A stretch of DNA of 64,000 nucleotides from Clostridium akagii DSM 12554 (GCF_000686725.1 NZ_JMLK01000011.1:62001-126000); one strand, 5' to 3'; positions 9,207-17,146 are shown, counted from the first letter of the stretch. Made by a program: numbers and translations. Notes: generated by a model from the letters alone, not told the origin.

Positions 9207-9856
9207 AATATTTAATTGATTCACTTATAAGTGTTATATATGCATATGATTACAAATGTGAGATATGTGGAGAGTATTTAGAAAATGGTGATATTTGTAA
9301 AAAATGCAGAGATAAAATACATTTTTGTAAAGACCCTTTTGTTATAAACAAAAATGGTTTGTGTATAAAAGGTTATAATGTATCCTATTATTCTGGAAAT
9401 ATAACAAAATTAATTTTGAATTTTAAATATAAAAGCAATTTTAGATGTGGAGATATATTGGGGAATTTCATGATAGAGCTTATTGAAATAGAAAAAATAA
9501 AATTTGATTTAATCACATTTGTACCTATGACTAAAAGCTCAATTAATAAAAGAGGCTATAATCAAAGTGAAATTTTAGCTAAAATCATAGGAAAGAAATT
9601 TGGAATTAAAGTAATAAATTGTATTAAAAAAATTAAAGAAACAAAAGATCAGATAGGACTAAGCTCTGAAGAAAGATGGACAAATGTGGCAAAAAGTTTT
9701 AAAATCCGGAATAATAAAAATATTCCAGGGAAAAAGATTTTATTGGTGGATGATGTTTTTACCACAGGAGCCACAACGTATTGCTGTGCAATTACATTAC
9801 TTGAAAACGGAGGAAATGATGTTATTGTCTTGACTGTTGCGAAAAGTAATATATAA
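9179..9856 (+). CDS. comFC: ComFC-family phosphoribosyltransferase-like competence protein
   Basis: 225 residues. The N-terminal zinc ribbon has Cys pairs CEIC and CKKC (residues ~22-45) and a further Cys at HFCKD. The C-terminal type I PRTase fold carries the PRPP loop ILLVDDVFTTGAT (~190-203). The central block FVPMTKSSINKRGYNQSEILAK is diagnostic of ComFC/GntX proteins. In competent bacteria ComFC works with ComFA in DNA uptake. The start overlaps the preceding gene by 28 bases. The 3' end of the gene contains the promoter of the following structured RNA. Confidence 0.93.
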   Translation: MGKRFIEFIEYLIDSLISVIYAYDYKCEICGEYLENGDICKKCRDKIHFCKDPFVINKNGLCIKGYNVSYYSGNITKLILNFKYKSNFRCGDILGNFMIELIEIEKIKFDLITFVPMTKSSINKRGYNQSEILAKIIGKKFGIKVINCIKKIKETKDQIGLSSEERWTNVAKSFKIRNNKNIPGKKILLVDDVFTTGATTYCCAITLLENGGNDVIVLTVAKSNI

Positions 9857-9857
9857 T
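9830..9857 (+). promoter_or_regulatory. promoter of the raiA-motif RNA, inside the comFC 3' end
   Basis: TTGACT, a 16-bp spacer and TATAAT predict transcription starting at about 9864-9868, right at the first base pairs of the RNA's closing stem. This placement supports an independently transcribed RNA. Confidence 0.7.
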
Positions 9858-9863
9858 ATAATA

Positions 9864-10070
9864 GTATGAGTTAGGTTTGTGGTTGAAAGTCGATGCCAGT
9901 CGCAGGCGAAACGATCCACGTAAGTTAAACAAAGTTTAGTGAGCATGGTGCGGTTTAGAGGTTAGTCCTGCCGTTTTTTAAAACGAGAGTGTTAGTAGTG
10001 AGGGGTTAAGTCCTAGTAGCAAAAGCTCCAGCAGGCGAGTGTGGGGTCAAAGACCAGGTCAACTAACTTT
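9864..10070 (+). ncRNA. raiA-motif structured noncoding RNA
   Basis: A ~205-nt GC-rich island in AT-rich DNA with no open frame. The ends pair (AGTTAG at 9869-9874 with CTAACT at 10063-10068). Inside, GTGG and GTCG pair with CGAT and CCAC around CAGTCGCAGGCGAAA, and more stems lie downstream (for example GGGGTC/GACC near 10042-10055). Known background: the raiA motif is a large conserved RNA of Firmicutes, usually found next to comFC and raiA (hpf), and disruption affects sporulation in C. acetobutylicum. The identification rests on location, size and GC-rich structure, not on a covariance search. Here hpf is 7 kb away because of an accessory insertion. Confidence 0.8.
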
Positions 10071-10094
10071 ATATTGTGCACCAATGGTGTACTT

Positions 10095-10128
10095 AGCAGC
10101 CTTTTATAGGCTGCTATAATTTTTTTTT
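10095..10128 (+). terminator. terminator of the raiA-motif RNA
   Basis: AGCAGCC, a 7-base loop and GGCTGCT are followed by ATAATTTTTTTTT. It is a strong intrinsic terminator 25 bases after the closing stem. Confidence 0.92.
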
Positions 10129-10192
10129 GAATTAAAGATTCCCGCCTTAGAAAATATAACTTATCCCATAGGTACAGTGACATTATATTTTT

Positions 10193-10348
10193 CTAAAAAA
10201 ATTTCGTGATTTTCTTATTAATATGTGTATGAATTTTATGTGTAACTTCAGAACCTTTCCTATGACCAACCATAGCCTGCGTAATTCATCCAGGAATACC
10301 GTCAATAGCCATTTGAGTCACAACTCTGCATAGTTGTATGAAATGCCA
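10193..10348 (-). pseudogene. remnant of a tyrosine recombinase/integrase (C-terminal piece)
   Basis: Reading the minus strand from 10348 gives TQMAIDGIPG, a UGA stop, then ITQAMVGHRKGSEVT followed by HKIHTHINKK and a stop at 10193-10195. This matches the end of the catalytic domain of phage-type integrases (pattern RHTFATQMA-DG-----IQ--LGH----VT--YTHI), including the LGH-box His. The nucleophilic Tyr position reads His (IHTHI). Upstream the frame is broken by stops and no other part is recognisable. It is dead, with one internal stop and no N-terminus. It sits at the left edge of the block separating the raiA-motif RNA from hpf. Confidence 0.6.
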
Positions 10349-10683
10349 TATACTCGATATTCAGAGCTATGTGAGTATTTCTCCATTGGTTAATAACATA
10401 TCTTAAGTTTTAATCCTAAAATTTAAAAATATCAGATTATCTCCCACCGCCTATAGCGGTTTAGTTCAATGAAATTAGTGTGTAATTAAAATATAAAGAG
10501 TATAAGTTATTGTTACTCTGATTTGATTAGTATGGCTTATATTAATTGGAACAAAGTATATTGATAAACATATAATATATACTAGGAATATTTAATATAC
10601 AAATTAAAAATAAATAGAAATAGATGCATAAATTAAAAACAATTTCTAACAGTTATTTTATATAACAGGAGATGATAATTCAA
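10349..10683. other. intergenic region, no gene seen
   Basis: AT-rich stretch with many stops in all frames. Its left part probably continues the eroded integrase, but I cannot align it. The right part holds the AGGAG site (10666-10670) for the arylsulfotransferase-like gene. No clear promoter or terminator was recognised. Confidence 0.4.
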
Positions 10684-12186
10684 ATGGATAATTTTAAATT
10701 GGAAGAGTCATTAGGAAAATTTACAAATAATTGTCCACAGGTGTGGAACTTTGTTTCATCCCCTGACCTGCATCCCATGAAGATTATCATTAATATGAAT
10801 AAAGGAGGAACAGCTCCTGGAGTAATATTTGTTTCACCATATACTCTATATGAGGCAGCTATGATTGGACAAACAGGGGCACTAATTATGGATCAAGCTG
10901 GTAACCCAATTTGGTTTAGACCTCTTAGTAGTAGATATATACAGAATTCCGACTTTAGGGTTCAATCCTATAAAGGTAAACTAGTTCTTACCATGTGGCA
11001 GGGAACCATATCAGGAACTCAGTCTGCAAATCCTAATCTTCCAGCGGGGGATCCTGAGCCTGGCGCTTATTTCCAAATTATAAATCAGAACTATAAAATT
11101 ATTAAGAAACTTACTGCCCAAAAAGGATATACTGCTGATGTGCACGAGTTTACTATCACAAATCGAAATACTGCTTTGTTTACTGCGGTGAAACAAGTTT
11201 CAGCAGATCTAACACCTTATGGAGGACCAGCATGTGGATATTTTGATAACTATTCTATTCAAGAAGTTGATATTGAGACTGGCAAGCTACTTTTCTTTTG
11301 GAGTGCACTTGATCATGTTGATCCGGCAGACTCAATGATTTCTGCATCATCTGCAACTAGTTCTAATAATATTTGGGACTGTTTCCATGTGAATTCAGTT
11401 GAAGAGGGACCCAATAATACACTTCTAATTAGTATGCGTAACATGTGGGCTATTTATAATATTGATAAAAAAACGGGTAATATAATTTGGCAACTTGGTG
11501 GGAAACAAAGTGATTTTACTTTTGGTCCAAAAGCTAGATTTTCTTGGCAACACGATGCCCGTTATAGACAGGGAAAAAGGATAAGTTTGTTCGATGATGG
11601 ATGTTGTGCATCTACAAGCTCTCCGCCTGAGAGCAAAGCACATGGCTTAATTCTTAAGTTGAATTTTCAAAACATGACTGCAAACGTAGACCGGGCATAT
11701 TATCATGATCCAATGTTATATGTTCCAAGTCAGGGAAATCTTCAAAAATTACCTAACGGAAATCAATTAGTTGGGTGGGGTCAAGAGCCCTATGTTTCTG
11801 AATTTGCAAATGCTGGCAATACTGAAAAAAATCCTTCATTAAATTTATTATATGATATGCAATTTCCTAATCAAAATTTATCGTATAGGGCATTTAAGAA
11901 TAAATGGGTAGGCTTTCCACTTTATCAACCTAATATTGCTTTAGAGGCATTTCGGGAAAATGCGGTGATTGTTTATGCATCATGGAACGGTTCAACTGAA
12001 ACCATAGCTTGGCAGGTATTAGCTGGGCTAAAACCTGATAGGTTGTCAGTAATTGTAGATAGCACACCTCGTACTGGATTTGAGACAGATATTTATATTA
12101 ATTCAGGTGCATCATATTTCCAAGTAAATGCATTGAATTCATGTGATGATGTTATTGGTACGTCACAAATTGCTCACTTAGGATGA
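10684..12186 (+). CDS. arylsulfotransferase-like (ASST family) protein, cytoplasmic
   Basis: About 500 residues resembling the ASST/Arylsulfotran_2 beta-propeller family, which moves sulfate between phenolic esters. Recognisable elements are APGVIFVSPYTLYEAAMIGQTGALIMDQAGNPIWFRPL at the N-terminus, YTADVHEFTITNR (candidate His), WDCFHVNSVEEGPNNTLLISMRN, IIWQLGGKQSDF and FSWQHDARY. The His-bearing segments are in the usual order. No signal peptide is present, unlike the periplasmic proteobacterial enzymes, so it is probably cytosolic. AGGAG at 10666 fits the ATG at 10684 better than the one at 10672, which it almost touches. Substrate unknown. It lies in the accessory block. Confidence 0.7.
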   Translation: MDNFKLEESLGKFTNNCPQVWNFVSSPDLHPMKIIINMNKGGTAPGVIFVSPYTLYEAAMIGQTGALIMDQAGNPIWFRPLSSRYIQNSDFRVQSYKGKLVLTMWQGTISGTQSANPNLPAGDPEPGAYFQIINQNYKIIKKLTAQKGYTADVHEFTITNRNTALFTAVKQVSADLTPYGGPACGYFDNYSIQEVDIETGKLLFFWSALDHVDPADSMISASSATSSNNIWDCFHVNSVEEGPNNTLLISMRNMWAIYNIDKKTGNIIWQLGGKQSDFTFGPKARFSWQHDARYRQGKRISLFDDGCCASTSSPPESKAHGLILKLNFQNMTANVDRAYYHDPMLYVPSQGNLQKLPNGNQLVGWGQEPYVSEFANAGNTEKNPSLNLLYDMQFPNQNLSYRAFKNKWVGFPLYQPNIALEAFRENAVIVYASWNGSTETIAWQVLAGLKPDRLSVIVDSTPRTGFETDIYINSGASYFQVNALNSCDDVIGTSQIAHLG

Positions 12187-12469
12187 CAAATTGAATGGAA
12201 CGTTCCAAAAGTAAGAGGCCAAGAATACGGAACGTTCTAAACGTAAAAAGGTGGTCAATCCATAAATTGAAAGTACCGGCTATAGGAATTAATAGTCGAA
12301 CAGAATAAAAATCAGTTGAATTTAAAATCAAATAAATATTAACATCCTTATTGTGACACCAACAATTAGTCTTATTTATGGTTGTATTAATTTAAAAAAC
12401 CTATGAAATATGGTTCTAAAAACGATTACAAAACATAAAATATATAAAAACATTAAATAACAAAAAATG
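12187..12469. promoter_or_regulatory. intergenic region with two GGAACGTTC palindromes
   Basis: After the arylsulfotransferase-like stop, a palindrome GGAACGTTCC and a near copy GGAACGTTCT lie about 33 bases apart (12197-12240). They could pair with each other as a weak hairpin or be operator half-sites. The rest is AT-rich with no coding potential seen. Confidence 0.35.
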
Positions 12470-12498
12470 TTGCTATTCCCATTTTACCATTGTATAAT
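12470..12498 (+). promoter_or_regulatory. promoter of the first RRNPP regulator gene
   Basis: TTGCTA, a 17-bp spacer and TATAAT end 37 bases before the ATG at 12536. Confidence 0.6.
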
Positions 12499-12535
12499 AT
12501 ACATATATAGAATATTGTGGGAAAAAGGTGATGTA

Positions 12536-13813
12536 ATGAAATTTTTAACTACAGGAGAAAAGGTTAGGAAGCTAAGAGAGCAATTAAATGTTAAACAAGA
12601 GGATTTAATTTCAGAAAGAGTAACTAGAGGACTTATAAGTATGATTGAGACAGGAAGAAGAGACGTAACATTTGCTACAGGGGTTAAACTTGCTGAAAAG
12701 TTTAACGAAAAAGCAGAAGAACTTAACATTATAATGAATATTGACGAAGCATATTTAATGCGTTCCCCAGCTGAAGATGCTGAAATTTATTGTTTAAACA
12801 AGCTTAAAAATGATGACATAACTAAAAGTACAATTGATGAAATTTTTCAATTAGCAGAGGAATACGACTTAATAAAAGTTAAGGCAAAAGCATATTGTGG
12901 ACTAGGTGAAATTTACTTCAAGGAAAAAGAATTTGAGGTAGCTTGCGATATTTATAAAAAGGCCAGGGAGATATACATAAATATTGGGGAAAATGAAAAA
13001 CTAGGGTATGTTTATTGGAGGCTAGGAGTTTTTAATGCAGATAATTTGAAATATGATACAGCCGTTGAATATTATCAATTGAGCCAATATTACTGCGCCC
13101 AATATGGTGACAATGAAACAAGAAAATCATGTTTATATTCTTTAGCAAATAGCTATAAAAAATTAAATAGAGTAGATTTAGCTTTAGAAACTATTGAGAG
13201 ATTTTTATCCGTATGCGATGAGCAAAAAGACTATAGACTTTATATCTACGCCAGAGGTATAAAAGCTACTTGTTATGAATCTAAAGGTAAGTATGATGAA
13301 GCTATAAAGATATATGAATTTTTGCTTACCAAAATTTCAGATGATAAAAGTGTCTTTCTAGGTTATATATATAATAATTTAGGCTTGGATTATTGTCATA
13401 AAAACGATCTTAAGGAAAGTATAAAATATTTTGAAATGGCAGAAAACCTCAAAAGAGAAATAGATAGATCATTGTTGTCCCATACCATTATAGAAAAATC
13501 AGAAGTTTTATTAAAGCAAAACCTAATTGATGAAGCAATTAAGACTATTGAATTAGGTATTAAATATGCAAAAGAATATAAAGATTTAGAATATTTACTA
13601 AAAGGTAATTATTTATTAGGAAAAATCTACGATAAAATAAAAGATAATGAAAATTTGGAAAAGGTTTATCTTGAGATTATTGAATTAATAAAGAATACTG
13701 AAAATAATGACAAGCTCAAAACAGTTTACAATGAGTTAGCGATTATGTATTTAAATCAAAATAAGATAGACATGTGTAAAGAATATTTGTCATTATCAAA
13801 AAAATTAAATTAA
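12536..13813 (+). CDS. RRNPP-family quorum-sensing regulator (HTH plus TPR), copy 1
   Basis: 425 residues. The N-terminal XRE-type helix-turn-helix (residues ~5-65: TGEKVRKLREQLNVKQEDL...GLISMIETGRRDVT) is followed by about eight tetratricopeptide repeats (~100-420). This is the Rgg/PlcR/NprR/Rap-like architecture of regulators that bind small secreted peptides after re-import. The ATG at 12536 follows AAGGTGATG; a longer frame to 12467 has no ribosome site. A 48-codon secreted-peptide gene begins 16 bases after the stop. The paralogue at 41015 has the same layout, so this is a complete regulator/pheromone pair like the Qsr/Qsp systems of solventogenic clostridia. Confidence 0.88.
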   Translation: MKFLTTGEKVRKLREQLNVKQEDLISERVTRGLISMIETGRRDVTFATGVKLAEKFNEKAEELNIIMNIDEAYLMRSPAEDAEIYCLNKLKNDDITKSTIDEIFQLAEEYDLIKVKAKAYCGLGEIYFKEKEFEVACDIYKKAREIYINIGENEKLGYVYWRLGVFNADNLKYDTAVEYYQLSQYYCAQYGDNETRKSCLYSLANSYKKLNRVDLALETIERFLSVCDEQKDYRLYIYARGIKATCYESKGKYDEAIKIYEFLLTKISDDKSVFLGYIYNNLGLDYCHKNDLKESIKYFEMAENLKREIDRSLLSHTIIEKSEVLLKQNLIDEAIKTIELGIKYAKEYKDLEYLLKGNYLLGKIYDKIKDNENLEKVYLEIIELIKNTENNDKLKTVYNELAIMYLNQNKIDMCKEYLSLSKKLN

Positions 13814-13828
13814 TTGGAGGTTTTTACT

Positions 13829-13975
13829 ATGAAAAACAAACTAATTAAAACTTTGGCTATGGCGCTAGGATGTTTAATGCTGACACTAACAATATCAACA
13901 GGGGTATTAAATAATAATACAACAAATACAAATACTCATGTTGTACATGTTGATGAGGATATGCCAAACAGCTAG
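13829..13975 (+). CDS. small secreted signalling-peptide precursor (Qsp-like), copy 1
   Basis: A 48-residue product with a good ribosome site (GGAGG, 13816-13820). It has a basic start (MKNKLIKTLA), a hydrophobic export segment (residues ~9-27), an Asn/Thr-rich spacer and an acidic tail HVVHVDEDMPNS. Architecture, size and position after an RRNPP regulator fit a pheromone precursor whose C-terminal tail is cleaved outside and re-imported. The partner-system peptide at 42301 has the same length and a similar tail (PIHIDENSPYA), so H-(V/I)-D-E-(D/N)-x-P is probably the signal core. The mature ends cannot be read from the sequence. Confidence 0.85.
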   Translation: MKNKLIKTLAMALGCLMLTLTISTGVLNNNTTNTNTHVVHVDEDMPNS

Positions 13976-13990
13976 AAAAATATATCATTA

Positions 13991-14037
13991 AAAAGAGGAG
14001 TTGTATGAAGGAGTTATATTCATACAACTCCTTTTAG
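13991..14037 (+). terminator. terminator of the first regulator/peptide operon
   Basis: GGAGTTGTATGAA pairs with TTCATACAACTCC around a 9-base loop, extended by AAAAG/CTTTT and followed by TTTTAG. Both flanks are A- or T-rich, so it may work in both directions. Confidence 0.9.
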
Positions 14038-14114
14038 TTATAAACTAAGCGGATAAAAATAGCTTATTATTACTAACTGAGATATGGACTAAAAGAACGC
14101 ACATTAAGCACTAT

Positions 14115-14134
14115 TTTATTTATTTATTTATTTA
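14115..14134. repeat. (TTTA)5 microsatellite over the stop codon of the fusion gene
   Basis: Five perfect TTTA units, read as TAAA on the minus strand. The stop codon of the 14124-15059 gene (TAA at 14124-14126) lies inside the repeat, so slippage would change only the last residues. Confidence 0.8.
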
Positions 14135-15059
14135 TTTTACTGTGTTCTTCTAATTCCATATTAATAAAACAATTCATCATATTACGATAAACTGCCTCTA
14201 TTATATTCGGGTTTAAATTATTGTCATCTGCAAGTCTACGAACTTTTTCAATAATTTTTTCTACTCGTTTGGGTGCTTTTACTTCTTCAGAGTCTTTTTT
14301 AAAGTTGGCTGCTTCTCTAACATAATAACTTCTTTTAGCAATCAACTTAACAATTTGATCATCTATTTCATCTATATTCTCTCTGACCTCATTTAAATCT
14401 TTACAATTATTCATTAAAATTTCACCTAGTTCAAATGCTTTTTGACAATCTAAAGGAAATTGTATTTTTCTATGATCTGCTTTTTCTTTTTCAGAAAAGC
14501 ATTCAGCTTCATATTTTGAGTAATCATCAAATTGATAAGTATCATTTGAATACATAACTAAAGGTTTTGTGAATATGTTTCCAAGAAGACCATCTATTCT
14601 TTTTAAAATTGACAAATACCCCATTTTATCCATTTTTTCCTTTGGCGTATTCATTGTATAAATAAATGCTGTTGGCATCTTCTTTGGTGCAATTGAAGAA
14701 TAGTTCTTATCATATAGTAAATAAGGGAATAATAATCTTTCTAAAAACGACTGTAGTTGACCTGTTATATTACTCAAATATATTGGAGATCCAAATATAA
14801 TTCCATCAGCCTGGGATACTTTTTCTAAAATTGCACTAATATCATCATTTATTGCACATTTGCCATAACTCTTTCCTCCAAGTCGTTTGCAAGCAAAGCA
14901 ACTTTTACATCCAGTATATTTGAAATCATATAAATTAATGATTTCAGTTTCAATTTCTTTATCTTTTACTGATTCTTTTACTCCATCTAAAGCTTTTTGA
15001 AGTAATGCGGCTGTATTTTTATTTTTTCTTGGACTTCCATTAATAGCATAAATTTTCAT
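14124..15059 (-). CDS. flavodoxin-like NAD(P)H oxidoreductase fused to a chorismate mutase domain
   Basis: 311 residues with two domains. Residues ~1-215 are an NADPH-dependent FMN reductase/iron-sulfur flavoprotein-like fold, with GSPRKNKNT at 8-16 (FMN phosphate loop), CKSCFACK at 51-58 and GIIFGSPIYLSNITGQLQSFLERL. Residues ~222-305 are an all-helical AroQ-type chorismate mutase: VRENIDEIDDQIVKLIAKR, YYVREAANFKK, APKRVEKI and a C-terminal NMEL(E)E in the Gln/Glu position. The active-site Arg and Lys series appears intact. The ribosome site AGGAGTGAT lies just upstream on the minus strand. The gene stands alone in the accessory block. Whether the mutase acts on chorismate or isochorismate is unknown. 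Confidence 0.85.
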   Translation of the reverse strand: MKIYAINGSPRKNKNTAALLQKALDGVKESVKDKEIETEIINLYDFKYTGCKSCFACKRLGGKSYGKCAINDDISAILEKVSQADGIIFGSPIYLSNITGQLQSFLERLLFPYLLYDKNYSSIAPKKMPTAFIYTMNTPKEKMDKMGYLSILKRIDGLLGNIFTKPLVMYSNDTYQFDDYSKYEAECFSEKEKADHRKIQFPLDCQKAFELGEILMNNCKDLNEVRENIDEIDDQIVKLIAKRSYYVREAANFKKDSEEVKAPKRVEKIIEKVRRLADDNNLNPNIIEAVYRNMMNCFINMELEEHSKINK

Positions 15060-15235
15060 AGTATCACTCCTGTTTCTATTTGTGGTAGTGTAAATTTATT
15101 TACACTACCTATTTAATATTTTATATATATCTATGAATCATTTCTAATAAAATTAGTGATAGTGCATTTTTAGCAAAGAAAGCTATTTAATAGTATATTA
15201 ATCCTTATTTTTAACCTATTTTAATTTATAGAAGA

Positions 15236-16408
15236 TTATGCAGATTCATCTAAAACTATTTTGTTTGAGGATAAGTTTGAAAGTATCACAGCAATAACAA
15301 CTGCAATTGCAACGCCCAGAGAACCACTCCAAGTAATTGAAGCTAATGACACATGATCTACCATTACACCTCCTAAAGCAGCACCTATAGCCATGGAGAA
15401 TTGCATCATAGATTGATTTAACCCTAACAAAATTCCAGATGACTCAGGTTCAATTGCTATTAAGTTATATTGTTGCGTTGGCCCAGATGTCCATGCTGAA
15501 AAGGACCATAATGTAAGTACAACCAAAACTCCAACTAGTGAATTAGTCACTAGAGATAACAAAATTAGCATAAGAGTATGCAATATCATGCCACCAATTA
15601 ATGTAAAAGTTACTCCCCAGCGATCAGTACTATACCCACCAAATTTAGATCCAATCAGGCTTGCAACTCCGAAAATAAGCAAAGCTGTACTAAGTAGATT
15701 TTCGCTTATATGTGAAACTGTGAGAAGGTAAGGTGATAGATAGGTATACGCAATTGAATATCCCCCAAGCCAAAAAAATGTAATTGCTAATCCAAGAGCC
15801 ACTTTTTTATGTTTTAATAGAGCAAGTTGCTGAAGAAGAGGTACTGGCTTATCACCTTTTGTATTTGGAATAGTAAAAAATATTATAATTGCTACAATAA
15901 ATCCCAATAAAGCTATTGCTCCAAATACAGATTTCCAGCCTAATATATTAGATACAACTCTTCCAATAGGCACGCCAATAATTAATGATGCTGTAAAGCC
16001 CATAATAACTGTTGCAATAGAACTTGCTTGTTTACCATGGGTAGCGATTTTAGCCGCAATATTAAGTGCAGTGACAACCACCAGCCCTGCCCCAAGTGCC
16101 ATTACAATACGTGCAACAATAAACAATTTATAACCAGGTAATACAAATGCTAAGATATTGCCTAGTGTAAATAAACCCAATGAGTACATAATTAGCTTTT
16201 TTCTATCCATACTTGCTGTGAAAGCCATAAGAATTGGTGTGCAAATAGCATACACAAGTGAAAAAATTGTAATAAGCAGTCCAGCCGCGGCCATAGTGAT
16301 ACCAAATGAACTTGAAATCTTATCTAAGATACCTGATATAATGTATTCAGATGTTCCTACTAAAAAACTAGTAATTGCTAAAATATAAATTTTAAAATTG
16401 TTAGACAA
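15236..16408 (-). CDS. MFS transporter, DHA1/AraJ-like efflux family
   Basis: 390 residues with 12 predicted membrane segments. The loop motif A-like MDRKKL (after TM2) and the motif C-like GFTASLIIGVPIGR in TM5 point to drug/proton or sugar-efflux antiporters. The start is TTG after AAGGAGTGAAG. It lies downstream of the arsR-family gene on the same strand. A perfect 18-bp inverted repeat and the arsR terminator lie between them, so it probably has its own promoter under local control. Substrate unknown. Confidence 0.85.
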   Translation of the reverse strand: MSNNFKIYILAITSFLVGTSEYIISGILDKISSSFGITMAAAGLLITIFSLVYAICTPILMAFTASMDRKKLIMYSLGLFTLGNILAFVLPGYKLFIVARIVMALGAGLVVVTALNIAAKIATHGKQASSIATVIMGFTASLIIGVPIGRVVSNILGWKSVFGAIALLGFIVAIIIFFTIPNTKGDKPVPLLQQLALLKHKKVALGLAITFFWLGGYSIAYTYLSPYLLTVSHISENLLSTALLIFGVASLIGSKFGGYSTDRWGVTFTLIGGMILHTLMLILLSLVTNSLVGVLVVLTLWSFSAWTSGPTQQYNLIAIEPESSGILLGLNQSMMQFSMAIGAALGGVMVDHVSLASITWSGSLGVAIAVVIAVILSNLSSNKIVLDESA

Positions 16409-16447
16409 AGTACTTCACTCCTTAAATATATTTATTGATATACATGT

Positions 16448-16487
16448 TGCAACATATCTATATATAACAATATATAGATATGTTGCA
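16448..16487 (-). promoter_or_regulatory. perfect 18-bp inverted repeat upstream of the MFS gene (operator candidate)
   Basis: TGCAACATATCTATATAT and its exact complement are separated by 4 bases, 39 bases before the MFS start codon. The AT-rich long dyad resembles ArsR/SmtB operators, and the ArsR-family gene is the neighbour. It lacks the T-run expected of a terminator. Confidence 0.65.
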
Positions 16488-16493
16488 GTAATA

Positions 16494-16523
16494 AAAAACT
16501 GAATTCATAGAAAGGATTCAGTT
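16494..16523 (-). terminator. terminator of the arsR-family gene
   Basis: On the minus strand AAACTGAAT pairs with ATTCAGTTT and is followed by a T-run toward 16494. It lies just after the arsR-family stop. Confidence 0.75.
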
Positions 16524-16530
16524 TCTTATT

Positions 16531-16833
16531 TTATATTTCTTTTTTAATAAAGTCAGAAATTCTACTAATAGCATCTTCATCTCTTTTATAACAAGTATAC
16601 TTTCCTATTCTTTCCGTTTTAATTAATCCAGCACGTAAAAGTATGGAGAGATATTGCGAAGCAGTAGATTGAGTCATTTGTAATTTCTGTGTGATTTGGT
16701 TAACACAGACCCCTTTTTCTCTCATATCAACTCCTTCATAGGTTTTAAAATGACGCTCGGGCTCTTTAAGCCATTGTAAAATTTGCAATCTTGATTCATT
16801 AGATAATGCTTTAAAAACTTCAATTGGTTCCAT
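16531..16833 (-). CDS. ArsR-family winged-helix repressor
   Basis: About 100 residues from MEPIEVFKALSNESRLQILQWL, the classical ArsR opening. The recognition helix is in CVNQITQKLQMTQSTASQYLSILLRAGLI and the wing is GKYTCYKRD. The only cysteines are one at CVN and one at YTCY, so metal binding is not obvious, and redox or ligand sensing is possible. The frame continues upstream to a TTG at 16914, but neither start has a clear ribosome site; the family's usual start is used. It likely controls the following MFS gene. Confidence 0.85.
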   Translation of the reverse strand: MEPIEVFKALSNESRLQILQWLKEPERHFKTYEGVDMREKGVCVNQITQKLQMTQSTASQYLSILLRAGLIKTERIGKYTCYKRDEDAISRISDFIKKEI

Positions 16834-17146
16834 ATAAAAAATTATATCATTAAATAACGATATGTCAATATGTTTTAAAACAAGAGTATAAATACTCTTA
16901 TGGATACTATTCAACTATTCTAAACAAATAAATGAAAACCTAAGGAGGGAGCTGCCTTTTATTTTTTAAATTAATAAAATCTGTGCTTAAAAATTTTTAT
17001 TTGGCAAACAATAATATGAAAACCTTTTAATAAAATAAAAAATTTTATATTAACTATCCATTAAGGGGTTGTTATTTGTCGTAAAAACGAATAAGATAAC
17101 TATAAAAGATATACATTGAAATTTGTTTTTGAGAGGAGCTGTTAAT

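Noticed and set aside
10100-16962. GCCTTTTAT at both ends of the accessory block as an attachment site
   Set aside because: Nine AT-rich bases are too short to claim a direct repeat; mentioned only as a lead.
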